Assembly: GCF_001571245.1 (NCBI RefSeq)
Contig: NZ_BCTK01000005.1
Span: 496,001-560,000, forward strand
From: Achromobacter piechaudii NBRC 102461
Lineage (GTDB): Bacteria > Pseudomonadota > Gammaproteobacteria > Burkholderiales > Burkholderiaceae_B
DNA: 64,000 bases
Reading direction: 5' to 3'
Shown: positions 29,737 to 39,276 of the stretch, piece by piece
Layout of the letters: each line of letters begins with the position of its first letter
How positions within the stretch are numbered: the first letter of the stretch is position 1
The notes under the pieces: model-generated
What the model saw: only the letters and a program-made list of their open reading frames with translations
Told to the model about the DNA's origin: nothing
The model's database searches: none
Translations under genes and position numbers: made by a program

Positions 29737-30510
29737 ATGCCCAATTTTTCCATGCGCGATTCCGAGAACCGCCACCGAAGCATCTACCTGCTGCCCAACG
29801 CATTCACCACCGCGGCCCTGTTCGCGGGGTTTTATGCGGTCGTGCAGGCCATGAACGATCGCTTCGAGGTCGCCGCCATCGCCATTTTCGTGGCCATGGT
29901 GCTCGACGGCATGGATGGCCGGGTGGCCCGGCTGACCAATACGCAATCGGCCTTCGGCGAGCAATACGACTCGCTGTCTGACATGACTTCCTTCGGCGTC
30001 GCGCCCGCGCTGGTCATGTACGAATGGATTTTGAATGACCTGGGCCGCTGGGGTTGGCTGGCTGCTTTCGTCTACGTTGCGGGCGCTGCGCTGCGCCTGG
30101 CTCGCTTCAACACGAACATCGCTGTCGTGGACAAACGTTATTTCCAGGGCTTGCCCAGCCCGGCCGCCGCCGCGCTCGTGGCCGGCTTTGTCTGGTTGGC
30201 CGTGGACAACAAGCTGCCTATCCATGACAGCCTGATGGCCTGGGTGGCCTTCACGCTGACCATGTACGCCGGCATCACCATGGTGTCGAACGCGCCGTTC
30301 TTCAGCGGCAAGAGCTTTGCCCTGGGCCGCAGCGTGCCGTTCTGGGGCATCTTGCTGGTGGTCGCCGTCTTCGTGTTCGTCTCCAGCGATCCCCCGGTTG
30401 TGCTGTTCGGCCTGTTCGTGCTGTACGGACTGTCGGGCTGGGTCATGTGGGCGTGGCGCTGGAACAAGGCGCGCCGCCTGACGCAAGAACGTCGCGGCCA
30501 GTCTTCCTGA
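29737..30510 (+). CDS. pssA: CDP-diacylglycerol-serine O-phosphatidyltransferase
   Basis: 257 aa integral membrane enzyme that makes phosphatidylserine, the precursor of phosphatidylethanolamine. The CDP-alcohol phosphotransferase motif is complete: D60-G61-x2-A64-R65-x8-G74-x3-D78-x3-D82. Several membrane segments follow. This is the type II (PssA) form found next to ilvC in many betaproteobacteria; no psd gene lies between them here. The ilvC terminator separates the two, so it likely has its own promoter. Confidence 0.93.
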   Translation: MPNFSMRDSENRHRSIYLLPNAFTTAALFAGFYAVVQAMNDRFEVAAIAIFVAMVLDGMDGRVARLTNTQSAFGEQYDSLSDMTSFGVAPALVMYEWILNDLGRWGWLAAFVYVAGAALRLARFNTNIAVVDKRYFQGLPSPAAAALVAGFVWLAVDNKLPIHDSLMAWVAFTLTMYAGITMVSNAPFFSGKSFALGRSVPFWGILLVVAVFVFVSSDPPVVLFGLFVLYGLSGWVMWAWRWNKARRLTQERRGQSS

Positions 30511-30532
30511 CTTCACGGTCTTGCCGCCCAAA

Positions 30533-30558
30533 CAAAACCCGCCGAATGGCGGGTTTTG
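30533..30558. terminator. Bidirectional terminator between pssA and a lipoprotein gene
   Basis: CAAAACCCGCC, a GAAT loop and GGCGGGTTTTG. A-rich left and T-rich right arms allow use from both converging genes. Confidence 0.88.
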
Positions 30559-30579
30559 CATTTCATGGCTGGCGGCGGG

Positions 30580-31098
30580 TCAGCGCCACATGAACCGTTC
30601 GTCGTCGTACATGGGATCGGGGCCGGGGTGGAAGTGCGTCAGCTTGTTGCCGTCGCGGCCCATGTACACGTACATCAGCGAATTCCACACGCCGTTTTCC
30701 TTGTAGCGATAGGACCACACGACTTCGCGCTTCTCGCCCAAGCCGGCTTCTTCGATACGGGCAGGCGGACCGAACTCGCAGCGCACGCGGTCCGGGCCCC
30801 AGTCACCCACTTCCAGCACCTTGAAGTGCGTGTCGGTCAGCAAGGGCACGACCGGACCCACGCGCCCGTCGGTACCCACGTTGGTGCCCCAGGCGTATTG
30901 GCCCATCGGCTGTTGCGTCCAGATGACGCGTTGGCCGCCGCCCGCCTGCGGGCAGGTGTAGTTGGGTTTGCCGAACTGCGTCAGCACGTCGGCGTAGGGG
31001 GTGCCGGGTTGCACCTGGGCCAGGTTCGCGCAGGCGGCCAATCCGGTCAGCGCCAGCGAGGCAAGCGTCAGTCGGGCGGTTCTGTAATATTTAGACAT
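30580..31098 (-). CDS. Predicted lipoprotein, 172 aa
   Basis: Signal peptide with lipobox L-A-A-C23 (TLASLALTGLAAC). The mature part begins ANLAQVQPGTPYADVLTQFG, a turn-rich start that resembles SmpA/BamE-type small lipoproteins, and ends HPGPDPMYDDERFMWR. The rest matches no family that I can name; a beta-rich outer membrane or periplasmic lipoprotein is inferred. The ATG at 31098 follows GGAGC. Confidence 0.8.
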   Translation of the reverse strand: MSKYYRTARLTLASLALTGLAACANLAQVQPGTPYADVLTQFGKPNYTCPQAGGGQRVIWTQQPMGQYAWGTNVGTDGRVGPVVPLLTDTHFKVLEVGDWGPDRVRCEFGPPARIEEAGLGEKREVVWSYRYKENGVWNSLMYVYMGRDGNKLTHFHPGPDPMYDDERFMWR

Positions 31099-31406
31099 GG
31101 TTTTGCTCCTCTGGGGCGCTGCCTGGCGCTTGCCGGCCTCTGCCCATCGCCGAAACCGGCTCTGGGGTAATTCTAGCGTTTCAGCTATAATCGTTGAGCT
31201 TTACCAAATGAAAGCCCAATGTTTTGCGCCGGCAGTCCGGCTGCGAGCGAACCGAAAGCGAGAGCAAAAGCGAAAGCGAGCGGTCAGTTTGCAGCTATTG
31301 AAGCAGCAGTGAGAAAGCAAAAACGCTTATCGCCGGAATTTACGCAAATTTTTTCCCAACCACGTCAGGGCACCTCGGCCCTGTCGCATGTCCGAAGAGG
31401 TCATCA
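31099..31406 (+). other. 308-bp rpsO promoter and leader region
   Basis: It contains a perfect TATAAT at 31186-31191 and a long leader of about 210 nt. The leader carries a purine-rich stretch of repeated GCGA/AAAGCGA units (31241-31282), possibly involved in S15 autoregulation, which is inferred. Confidence 0.5.
31163..31191 (+). promoter_or_regulatory. Candidate promoter of rpsO-pnp
   Basis: The -10 box TATAAT (31186-31191) is perfect. The -35 position 17 bp upstream (TGGGGT) is poor, so the call depends on the -10 box and location. Confidence 0.5.
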
Positions 31407-31676
31407 ATGTCTGTAGCTGACATCAAGAAATCCGATATCGTTGCGCAGTTCCAACGCGCTCAAGGCGATACCGGCTCCCCCGAAGTTCAGGTGGCTCTGC
31501 TCACCGCCCGTATCAACGAACTGACCGGTCACTTCAAAGAACACATGAAGGACCATCACTCGCGCCGCGGTCTGCTGCGTATGGTCAGCCGTCGCCGCAA
31601 GCTGCTCGACTATCTCAAGGGCCGCAATCCCGATTCGTACCGCGCTCTGATCGAAAAACTCGGTCTGCGCAAGTGA
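31407..31676 (+). CDS. rpsO: 30S ribosomal protein S15
   Basis: 89 aa, the invariant size. Hallmarks [20 protein letters not shown], then [20 protein letters not shown] and the end [10 protein letters not shown], are present. It binds 16S rRNA and often represses its own translation. It lies directly upstream of pnp, the conserved rpsO-pnp order. Confidence 0.98.
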   Translation: MSVADIKKSDIVAQFQRAQGDTGSPEVQVALLTARINELTGHFKEHMKDHHSRRGLLRMVSRRRKLLDYLKGRNPDSYRALIEKLGLRK

Positions 31677-31767
31677 TCGACGGGGCTGGCTCCCCATGAC
31701 GCAACCGTGGTCGGTGCGACGTATTGTCGCAGCGGCCACGGTTTTTCATTTGTAAGGAATAATCGTC

Positions 31768-33930
31768 ATGTTCAACAAAGTGACAAAATCGTTCCAGTAC
31801 GGCCAGCACACGGTCGTCCTGGAAACTGGCGAGATCGCTCGCCAGGCCTCCGGCGCCGTTGTGGTGTCGATCGAGGACACCGTTGTCCTGGCTACTGTCG
31901 TAGCTTCCAAGAAGGCCAAGCCGGGTCAAACGTTTTTCCCGCTGACCGTCGACTACATCGAGAAGACCTATGCCGCCGGCCGTATTCCGGGTGGGTTCTT
32001 CAAGCGCGAAGGCAAGCCGTCCGAAAAGGAAACGCTGACCTCGCGCCTGATCGATCGTCCGCTGCGTCCGCTGTTCCCCGAAGACTTCTACAACGAAGTC
32101 CAAGTGGTCATCCACACGCTGTCGGTCAATCCCGAGATTGATCCCGACATCGCCGCCATGATCGGCGCGTCCGCCGCGCTGGCCATTTCGGGCATCCCGT
32201 TCAACGGCCCGATCGGCGCCGCTCGCGTGGGCTACATCGACGGCCAATACGCGCTGAACCCGACCGCCTCGCAACTGAAGTCGTCCAAGCTGGACCTGGT
32301 TGTCGCCGGTACGGAAAACGCCGTGCTGATGGTGGAATCGGAAGCCCAACAGCTGTCCGAAGAAATCATGCTGGGCGGCGTGGTCTATGGCCACGAGCAA
32401 ATGCAGGCCGTGATCAACGCCATTCACGAACTGGTCAAGGACGCTGGCAAGCCCGAGTGGGACTGGCAAGCTCCCGCCAAGGACGAAGCCCTGATCGCCG
32501 CCGTGACCGCGGCTGCCCAGGAAGGCCTGAACGCCGCCTACCAGATCCGCGAAAAGCAGGCTCGCACCGCCAAGCTGCGCGAAGTGTCGGCCGACGTGTC
32601 GGCCAAGCTGGCTGCCGCCGCTGCTGAAAAGGGCGAGTCCGCGCCTGACGCCGTTACCGTCGACAACATCATGTTCTCGCTGGAATCGGCCATCGTTCGC
32701 GGTCAGATCCTGAACGGCGAGCCGCGTATCGACGGCCGCGACACCCGCACCGTTCGTCCCATCAGCGTGCGTCTGGGCGTGCTGCCCCGCGCACACGGCA
32801 GCGCGCTGTTCACCCGTGGTGAAACGCAAGCGCTGGTCGTGGCCACGCTGGGCACCAAGCAAGATGAGCAGATCATCGACGCGCTCATGGGTGAATACCG
32901 CGACCGCTTCATGATGCACTACAACATGCCTCCGTTCGCCACCGGCGAAACGGGCCGCATCGGTGTGCCCAAGCGCCGCGAAATCGGCCACGGCCGTCTG
33001 GCCAAGCGTTCGCTGATCCCGCTGTTGCCGGCGCCGGAAGACTTCCAGTACACGATCCGCATCGTGTCGGAAATCACCGAGTCCAACGGCTCGTCGTCGA
33101 TGGCTTCGGTCTGCGGCGGCTCGCTGGCAATGATGGACGCCGGCGTGCCGGTCAAGGATCACGTGGCCGGCGTGGCCATGGGCCTGATCCTGGACGGCGG
33201 CAAGTTCGCCGTGCTGACCGACATTCTGGGTGACGAAGATCACCTGGGCGACATGGACTTCAAGGTCGCGGGCACCGAAAACGGCGTCACCGCACTGCAG
33301 ATGGACATCAAGATCCAGGGCATCACGAAGGAAATCATGCAAGTGGCGCTGGCGCAAGCCCGCGAAGGCCGCCTGCACATCCTGACCAAGATGAAGGAAG
33401 CGCTGGACGGTTCGCGTGGCGAGCTCTCGGCTTTCGCCCCGCGCATGCTGACCATCAAGATCAACCCCGAGAAGATCCGCGACGTGATCGGCAAGGGCGG
33501 CGCCACCATCCGCGCGCTGACCGAAGAGACCGGCACGCAGATCGACATCTCCGACGACGGCACGATCGTGATCGCCAGCGTCGACGAAGCGCAGGCCAAA
33601 GAAGCCCAGCGCCGCATCGTCGAACTGACGGCCGACGTCGAAGTGGGCCAGATGTACGAAGGTTCGGTCCTGCGTCTGCTGGACTTCGGCGCCATCGTGC
33701 AAGTGCTGCCGGGCCGCGACGGCCTGCTGCACATCTCGGAAATCGCCAACTACCGCATCGCGAACATCAACGATGTGCTCAAGGTCGGTCAGCAAGTCCG
33801 CGTCAAGGTCATCGAGGCCGACGACAAGGGCCGCCTGCGCCTGTCCATCAAGGCCATCGGTGGTATCGAAGCGCAGCAACCCGCTGCCGCTGCCGATGCA
33901 GCCCCCCAATCGGAACCGCAAGCTGAATAA
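31768..33930 (+). CDS. pnp: Polyribonucleotide nucleotidyltransferase (PNPase)
   Basis: 720 aa phosphorolytic 3'-5' exoribonuclease, part of the degradosome. Two RNase PH domains span about 1-220 and 300-540, with the active-site region [20 protein letters not shown] in the second. A KH domain ([17 protein letters not shown]) and an S1 domain ([20 protein letters not shown]) follow. A terminator lies just downstream. It is co-oriented with rpsO after a 91-bp gap. Confidence 0.98.
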   Translation: MFNKVTKSFQYGQHTVVLETGEIARQASGAVVVSIEDTVVLATVVASKKAKPGQTFFPLTVDYIEKTYAAGRIPGGFFKREGKPSEKETLTSRLIDRPLRPLFPEDFYNEVQVVIHTLSVNPEIDPDIAAMIGASAALAISGIPFNGPIGAARVGYIDGQYALNPTASQLKSSKLDLVVAGTENAVLMVESEAQQLSEEIMLGGVVYGHEQMQAVINAIHELVKDAGKPEWDWQAPAKDEALIAAVTAAAQEGLNAAYQIREKQARTAKLREVSADVSAKLAAAAAEKGESAPDAVTVDNIMFSLESAIVRGQILNGEPRIDGRDTRTVRPISVRLGVLPRAHGSALFTRGETQALVVATLGTKQDEQIIDALMGEYRDRFMMHYNMPPFATGETGRIGVPKRREIGHGRLAKRSLIPLLPAPEDFQYTIRIVSEITESNGSSSMASVCGGSLAMMDAGVPVKDHVAGVAMGLILDGGKFAVLTDILGDEDHLGDMDFKVAGTENGVTALQMDIKIQGITKEIMQVALAQAREGRLHILTKMKEALDGSRGELSAFAPRMLTIKINPEKIRDVIGKGGATIRALTEETGTQIDISDDGTIVIASVDEAQAKEAQRRIVELTADVEVGQMYEGSVLRLLDFGAIVQVLPGRDGLLHISEIANYRIANINDVLKVGQQVRVKVIEADDKGRLRLSIKAIGGIEAQQPAAAADAAPQSEPQAE

Positions 33931-33952
33931 GCTGGCAGTCTGATTGACGAAG

Positions 33953-33980
33953 AACGGCGCCGCAAGGCGCCGTTTTTTAT
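33953..33980 (+). terminator. Intrinsic terminator of pnp
   Basis: AACGGCGCC, a GCAA loop and GGCGCCGTT with a T run. Confidence 0.92.
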
Positions 33981-34112
33981 TGCGCCGCCACAACGCGGCA
34001 AGCGGCGGTCTGATTCATCTTCTTGCGACTTCGCCCCGCTGACGTCTCGCAACGTCGCCGAGCTTGCTGTAAAGTCGTGCGCGAGTGAAAGGGGGAATCG
34101 GATGATCCAAGC

Positions 34113-34847
34113 ATGATGAGCAGGCCTGCCGCCGCGGGCGCGATGCTGTGCGCCGGACTGTGCGCCGCGTTGCTGACCGGCTGCATGAGCAGCCCCGGGC
34201 CGGGTCAACGCGGACCCAACAGCGAAGCGATGACCGCCGATCAGTTCGGCCAGACCGACTTCAACCGAACGGTCACGCTGGAAGTACGCGACAACCTCAC
34301 CAGCCTGTATTCCCTGCTGGACAAGCTCTACCGGCGCAACCCGCGCGAATGGCGCAAGACGGGTGCAGCAGATCAAAAGGCGGCCGTGAACGGCGTCAAG
34401 CACGCCATCGAAGTGCGCATCCCGCCCCGCGATCTGGCCGGTTTGCGCGACATCCAGATCCTGGCCGTCTCGCTCGACCCGAACTACTCCGGCGACCGGG
34501 TCGGTGCGTTCATCTACGGCATAGCCGACACCATCATCGCGGCGCACAACGGCAAGACGCGGCTATACGCCACCGACGCGCTGGACGGCCAGCGGGTCTA
34601 CAATGCCGCACGGAACGTCGAGGCGGCCGCCTGGTTGCTGGCATCGCGCCGCAACAACCAGGGCGAGCTGCTTTTGCTGGCCAATGAAATGTCTCCCAAT
34701 GCCACGAACCTGAGCTTTGAACGCGAGTTCGGCGCCATCATCGGCAGGCTGGACCTGATCGCCAACCTGCTTGGCGAGAACTCCCGCCGCATCGGGATCA
34801 ACTATGCGCAAGGTCTCTTGCTGTTCAATTTCCTGCCTGTGCGCTAA
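34113..34847 (+). CDS. Predicted lipoprotein, 244 aa
   Basis: Signal peptide with lipobox L-T-G-C24 (AALLTGC). The mature protein has no recognised domain; it is helical, with segments TLEVRDNLTSLYSLLDKLYR, NARRIG-like motifs and GAIIGRLDLIANLLGENSRR. Similar proteins of unknown function occur in Bordetella and Burkholderia. Two consecutive ATG codons (34113, 34116) leave the exact start open. The gene lies 15 bp before ilvA, but a shared function is not evident. Confidence 0.78.
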   Translation: MMSRPAAAGAMLCAGLCAALLTGCMSSPGPGQRGPNSEAMTADQFGQTDFNRTVTLEVRDNLTSLYSLLDKLYRRNPREWRKTGAADQKAAVNGVKHAIEVRIPPRDLAGLRDIQILAVSLDPNYSGDRVGAFIYGIADTIIAAHNGKTRLYATDALDGQRVYNAARNVEAAAWLLASRRNNQGELLLLANEMSPNATNLSFEREFGAIIGRLDLIANLLGENSRRIGINYAQGLLLFNFLPVR

Positions 34848-34862
34848 CAGGACCCATCCATC

Positions 34863-36080
34863 GTGATCGATATCGCTTCCATCCAGACCGCCCGCGAACA
34901 CCTGCGCGGCCAGGTCTTGAAGACCCCGTTTACCCTGTCGCGCACGCTGTCCGATATATTCGGCGCCGAGATCTGGCTGAAGTTCGAGAACCTGCAATTC
35001 ACCGCGTCGTTCAAGGAACGCGGCGCGTTGAACCGCATGTTGAGCCTGTCCGACGAGGAGCGCGCCAAGGGCGTCATCGCGGTGTCGGCCGGCAACCACG
35101 CGCAGGGCGTGGCCTACCATGCGCAGCGCATGGGCGTGCCCGCGGTGATCGTGATGCCGCGCTTCACACCCACGGTCAAGGTGGCCAACACGCGCCGCTT
35201 TGGCGCCGAGGTGGTGTTGGCGGGCGACACGTTCGATGACGCCAAGGCGCACGGCTACGAACTGGCGCAGGCGCGCGGCCTGATCATGATCCACCCGTAT
35301 GACGACGAAGCGGTGATCGCCGGACAGGGAACGGTGGCGCTGGAAATGCTGGAAGATCAGCCGCAGCTGGATATGCTGGTCATCGCCATTGGCGGTGGTG
35401 GGCTGATTTCCGGCATGGCCACGGCGGCCAAGGCGCTCAAGCCCGGCATCGAGATCGTGGGCGTGCAGACCGAACGCTTCCCGTCCATGTACGCCGCCGT
35501 CAAGGGCGTGGAGATGGCGCAGGGGCAATACACCATCGCGGAAGGCATCGCGGTCAAATCCCCGGGCGCGCTGACCCAGCCGATCGTCAGCAAGCTGGTC
35601 GATCACATCGAGCTGGTCAGCGAAAGCGATATCGAGCACGCCATCGTCGTGCTGCTGGAAATTGAAAAGACCGTGGTGGAAGGCGCGGGCGCGGCGGGCC
35701 TTGCGGCGCTGCTGCGTGCACAGGAGGCGGGCAGCGACCGCTTCAAGGGCAAGCGCATCGGCTTGGTGCTGACGGGCGGCAACATCGACCCGCTGATGCT
35801 GGGCGAACTCATCGAACGCGGCATGGTGCGCGCCGGCCGCCTGGCGCGCATCCGCGTGGACCTGCGCGATCTGCCGGGCGCGCTTGCGCACGCCACCAAG
35901 CTGATCGCCGATGCGCAGGCGAACATCACCGAAGTGCATCACCAGCGCGCCTTCACCTCATTGCCCGTGCGCAATGTCGAAGTGGATTTCGTCCTGCAAA
36001 CGCGCGGACCGGAACACATTCTGGAAGTGATCGACGTGCTGAACGCCGCGGGCTTCGCGGCCAGCAATCACGACCACTGA
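34863..36080 (+). CDS. ilvA: Threonine ammonia-lyase (threonine dehydratase)
   Basis: 405 aa fold-type II PLP enzyme, deaminating threonine to 2-oxobutyrate for isoleucine synthesis. The PLP lysine is K51 (TASFKERGALNRM), and the phosphate loop is GGGGLISGMA. A single C-terminal ACT-like domain (VDLRDLPGALAHATKLI onward) is present, so this is the shorter form, not the 500-aa two-ACT E. coli IlvA. The start codon is GTG. It complements the ilvI-ilvN-ilvC genes in this window. Confidence 0.92.
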   Translation: MIDIASIQTAREHLRGQVLKTPFTLSRTLSDIFGAEIWLKFENLQFTASFKERGALNRMLSLSDEERAKGVIAVSAGNHAQGVAYHAQRMGVPAVIVMPRFTPTVKVANTRRFGAEVVLAGDTFDDAKAHGYELAQARGLIMIHPYDDEAVIAGQGTVALEMLEDQPQLDMLVIAIGGGGLISGMATAAKALKPGIEIVGVQTERFPSMYAAVKGVEMAQGQYTIAEGIAVKSPGALTQPIVSKLVDHIELVSESDIEHAIVVLLEIEKTVVEGAGAAGLAALLRAQEAGSDRFKGKRIGLVLTGGNIDPLMLGELIERGMVRAGRLARIRVDLRDLPGALAHATKLIADAQANITEVHHQRAFTSLPVRNVEVDFVLQTRGPEHILEVIDVLNAAGFAASNHDH

Positions 36081-36119
36081 TCTGCGCGGCTAAGGCCGCC
36101 TTTCCCATCAAGGTATCAA

Positions 36120-36150
36120 CGCAAGTGCCCGCCCAGCGCGGGCACTTGCG
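36120..36150 (+). terminator. Hairpin downstream of ilvA
   Basis: GCAAGTGCCCGC and GCGGGCACTTGC flank a short loop, giving a very stable stem 40 bp after the ilvA stop. It lacks a clear T run, so Rho-independent activity is uncertain. Confidence 0.5.
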
Positions 36151-36480
36151 CATGGTTTCGCGCGCGCATCTTGCCGGCTGTTGCAAAAAAAAAGCATGTT
36201 TGGGATGAAAGATAGCTGTCGTTTTTGAAAGCTGTTTGGAACTTTTTCCGACTTCTCCGACATCCCCATCACGCCTGCGCGAACGGCGGATCGGGAGGCA
36301 TCCGCCCGCTTCAATCCCCCGCCTATCTGCGGATTTCTGTCCAAAATTGGCTCAGGGATATCCCCAAAAAACTCATGGTTCATCCGGATATTCGATATGT
36401 CGGGATGCGATTTAGGATCGCCCCTTCGCTTTTTCGCCCGCCGACTTTTGCAGGCGGAACGGCGTTAAGAAATGTGCGCG

Positions 36481-36501
36481 CCGTTGCTTGCAACGGTTTT
36501 T
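36481..36501 (+). promoter_or_regulatory. Terminator-like hairpin directly upstream of tctB
   Basis: CCGTTGC-TT-GCAACGG followed by TTTTT sits 29 bp before the tctB start. It could terminate or attenuate transcription into tctBA. Confidence 0.5.
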
Positions 36502-36529
36502 CGGCGCGCCAAACAAGGGAGACCGCAGC

Positions 36530-36988
36530 TTGATTAGAAACAGACAGGACTTTTGGTCCGGCGCCATGTTCATCGTTCTGGGAGGGGCCTTTTCCGCGCA
36601 GGCCACCAGCTATTCCATGGGAAGCGCGGCTCGTATGGGCCCGGGATATTTCCCGTTCTGGCTAGGCATCGTGCTGGCGTTGATGGGCGCGGTCGTGCTG
36701 TTAAGCGCACTGTCCAAGCGTGCCGACACCACCACGATCAGCCGCTTCGACTTCCGCATCCTGTTGCTGGTAGTCGGCTCGGTGGTCTTCTACGGATTTG
36801 CCCTGCGCTATCTGGGGCTGTACATCTCGGTATTCCTGCTGGTTCTCATCAGCAGCGTCGCCAGCCACGAATTCAATTGGAAAGTCGCCGTCGGCAACGG
36901 CCTGTTCCTTGTGGCGTTCTCTTACCTTGCGTTCATACGCGGCCTGGGGCTGATCTTTCCGCTGTGGCCCAGCGTGTTGAGCAACTAG
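36530..36988 (+). CDS. Tripartite tricarboxylate transporter TctB family protein
   Basis: 152 aa small membrane subunit with four hydrophobic segments (VFLLVLISSVASH and GLFLVAFSYLAFIRGLGLI among them). The motif MGSAARMGPGYFPFWLGIVLALMGAVVL is the TctB signature. The start is the TTG at 36530, because AAGGGAG lies 8 bp before it; an ATG at 36488 lies inside the upstream hairpin and is rejected. TctA follows after 9 bp. No receptor gene is adjacent. Confidence 0.88.
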   Translation: MIRNRQDFWSGAMFIVLGGAFSAQATSYSMGSAARMGPGYFPFWLGIVLALMGAVVLLSALSKRADTTTISRFDFRILLLVVGSVVFYGFALRYLGLYISVFLLVLISSVASHEFNWKVAVGNGLFLVAFSYLAFIRGLGLIFPLWPSVLSN

Positions 36989-36997
36989 GAGACGGCA

Positions 36998-38503
36998 ATG
37001 GAACTTCTACAAAACCTGATGCTGGGATTTTCCGTCGCGTTCACGCCCGAGAATCTCACCTACGCATTCCTGGGCTGCCTGCTGGGCACGCTGGTCGGTG
37101 TGTTGCCCGGCCTGGGCCCCGTTCCCACGATCGCCATGTTGCTGCCGATCACGTATGTGTTGCCGCCCACCGCCGGCTTGATCATGCTGGCCGGCATTTA
37201 TTACGGCACGCAGTACGGCGGATCGACCACCGCCATTCTGGTGAATTTGCCTGGCGAAACGTCCGCGGTGGTGACCGTGCTGGACGGCCACCAGATGGCG
37301 CGCAACGGCCGGGCGGGCGCCGCGCTGTCGCTTGCCGCCATCGGCTCTTTCTTTGCGGGCAGCGTGGCAACCGTACTGATTGCGGCGTTTGCTCCGCCGC
37401 TGGCGGAAGTGGCGTTCGCGTTCGGGCCCGCCGAGTACTTTTCGCTGATGGCGCTGGGGCTGATCGGCGCTGTCGTGCTCGCATCGGGATCGCTGCCCAA
37501 GGCAATCTGCATGATCTTGCTGGGCCTGCTGCTGGGCATGGTCGGAACCGACGTGAATTCCGGCGTCGCCCGCTACGATTTCAGCATTCCCGAGTTGCAG
37601 GACGGCATCGATTTCGCGATTGTCGCGATGGGCGTTTTCGGCCTGTCGGAAATCATGGCGAACCTGGAGCAGAAAGAAAACCGTGTCGAGATCACCGACA
37701 AGGTCGGTTCGCTCTATCCCAGCCGCCAAGAGTTCCGCGAAGCCGCGCCCGCCATCGTTCGAGGCACGGCGCTGGGCTCGGCGCTGGGCATCCTGCCAGG
37801 CGGGGGTTCCGTACTGTCGGCCTTTGCCTCGTACACGCTTGAGAAGAAGCTGTCGAAAGAACCCGAGCGCTTCGGCAAGGGGCACCCGGCCGGCCTGGCC
37901 GGGCCGGAATCGGCGAACAACGCGGGCGCCCAGACCTCTTTCATTCCCTTGCTGACCTTGGGCATTCCCGGCAATGCCGTGATGGCCTTGATGGTCGGGG
38001 CGATGACCATCCACAACATCCAGCCCGGCCCGCAAGTGATGAGCAGCCACCCCGAGCTTTTCTGGGGCTTGATCGCATCGATGTGGATCGGCAACCTGAT
38101 GCTGGTCATCCTCAACCTGCCGCTGATCGGCATATGGGTGAAATTGCTGCGCGTGCCTTACCGCATGCTGTTCCCGGCAATCCTCGTGTTCTGCACGATC
38201 GGGGTGTATTCGCTGAACTACAACGTGTTCGACATCTTCATGTTCGCCATCTTCGGCGTCATCGGCTACGTGTGGAGCAAGCTGGGATGCGAAGGTGCGC
38301 CGTTGTTGTTGGGACTGGTTCTGGGGCCCATGATGGAAGAGAACTTCCGGCGGGCGTTGTTGCTGTCTCGCGGCGAATTCAGCACGTTCGTTACGCGGCC
38401 GCTGTCGGCAACGCTGTTGGCCCTGGCCGCCATCCTGCTGGTGCTGGTGATGCTGCCGGCGCTGCGCAAGAAGCGCGAAGAAACGTTTGTCGAAGTCGAC
38501 TGA
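36998..38503 (+). CDS. Tripartite tricarboxylate transporter permease TctA family
   Basis: 501 aa, about 12 membrane segments. Family signatures are GTLVGVLPGLGPVPTIAMLL, YYGTQYGGSTTAILVNLPGE near the N-terminus and the second-half repeat LGSALGILPGGGSVLSAFAS. AGGAGA precedes the ATG. With TctB it forms the channel of a Na+- or H+-driven carboxylate importer. Receptor (Bug) proteins are encoded elsewhere in the window at 12670 and 46388, but pairing with them is unproven. Confidence 0.94.
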   Translation: MELLQNLMLGFSVAFTPENLTYAFLGCLLGTLVGVLPGLGPVPTIAMLLPITYVLPPTAGLIMLAGIYYGTQYGGSTTAILVNLPGETSAVVTVLDGHQMARNGRAGAALSLAAIGSFFAGSVATVLIAAFAPPLAEVAFAFGPAEYFSLMALGLIGAVVLASGSLPKAICMILLGLLLGMVGTDVNSGVARYDFSIPELQDGIDFAIVAMGVFGLSEIMANLEQKENRVEITDKVGSLYPSRQEFREAAPAIVRGTALGSALGILPGGGSVLSAFASYTLEKKLSKEPERFGKGHPAGLAGPESANNAGAQTSFIPLLTLGIPGNAVMALMVGAMTIHNIQPGPQVMSSHPELFWGLIASMWIGNLMLVILNLPLIGIWVKLLRVPYRMLFPAILVFCTIGVYSLNYNVFDIFMFAIFGVIGYVWSKLGCEGAPLLLGLVLGPMMEENFRRALLLSRGEFSTFVTRPLSATLLALAAILLVLVMLPALRKKREETFVEVD

Positions 38504-38526
38504 CTTCGGGGAACAAGATTGGCTCC

Positions 38527-38562
38527 GGCCTGGCACGGCGCAAGCCGTCCAGGCCTTTTTTT
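38527..38562 (+). terminator. Intrinsic terminator of tctBA
   Basis: GGCCTGGCACGGC, a GCAA loop and GCCGTCCAGGCC followed by seven T residues. Confidence 0.9.
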
Positions 38563-38563
38563 A

Positions 38564-39166
38564 TCAGCCCGCGTCGCGCGCTACCAGGCTCTTCAAGCCA
38601 TACAGGCGTTCGCGGTGCAGGGTCGTGGCCAGCGGTTCGGGTTCGCGGCCCAGCGCCACATAGTCGGCGGGAATCTGCGCAATGGCGGCGCGCATCGCGT
38701 CGGCGTCGGCCTGCCACCATTGCACCAGCATGCGGTCCGGGTTGTACACGTCCAGCCCCTGGCGGCGCAGTTCCGAACGATTGAAATCCTTCAGGTTCCA
38801 GGTCAGCACCTGCACCACGGGCGGCTGCTGCAAACCGCAGCGCGCGCGCCGCGCCAGCCCGGCGGCGATCACATGGAAATCCTTCGGGTCGCTGTAGCGC
38901 AGCGATGCTTCATACACCTGGGTGTCGGCCTCGTTGGCATCGGGAAAGCGCGCATTCATCTCGGCCCAGAACTCGGCCAGCACCTCGGGCGGGATATCCC
39001 AGATGCGCGCGGCGTTGCGCCGCCATTCCTCGCCAATGCGCTCGGTCCATACCGGCGTGTAGACGCCCGCTTCGGCAAGACGCAGCAACAGCCGACGCAG
39101 GATGCCGGACATCAGGACGCAGGCATCCAGGACGATGAAGGGGGGGCGGGCGGAGCTGGAAGACAA
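38564..39166 (-). CDS. PIN-domain protein (putative ribonuclease)
   Basis: 200 aa if begun at the TTG at 39166. The frame is open back to an ATG at 39343, but that stretch contains two large palindromes and looks intergenic; the start is uncertain. The domain begins FIVLDACVLMSGILRRLL (first acidic Asp) and has a conserved central TERIGEEWRRNAARIW helix and a late LTWNLKDFN with another acidic residue. PIN proteins are mostly endoribonucleases, often toxins, but no antitoxin-sized gene sits beside it. Confidence 0.68.
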   Translation of the reverse strand: MSSSSARPPFIVLDACVLMSGILRRLLLRLAEAGVYTPVWTERIGEEWRRNAARIWDIPPEVLAEFWAEMNARFPDANEADTQVYEASLRYSDPKDFHVIAAGLARRARCGLQQPPVVQVLTWNLKDFNRSELRRQGLDVYNPDRMLVQWWQADADAMRAAIAQIPADYVALGREPEPLATTLHRERLYGLKSLVARDAG

Positions 39167-39276
39167 GATGCGTTCAGGCGCGGTGGCCAGAGAAGTATCG
39201 CTTAACAGGGTCGCGCTGCGAGCCAGGGAGCGGCAATGAAAACAGGCGAGGCGCAAGAATAAAGGTTTTTGCGCCG

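Larger units (their letters stand above)
36081..36529 (+). other. 449-bp intergenic region before tctB
   Basis: It contains a large hairpin at 36120-36150 (CAAGTGCCCGC with its complement, no T run, probable ilvA terminator) and a terminator-like hairpin at 36481-36501 just before tctB. No gene was recognised. Confidence 0.6.

Noticed and set aside
36488..36529. ATG at 36488 as the start of tctB
   Set aside because: It falls inside a hairpin followed by TTTTT; the TTG at 36530 has a ribosome site at the right spacing.
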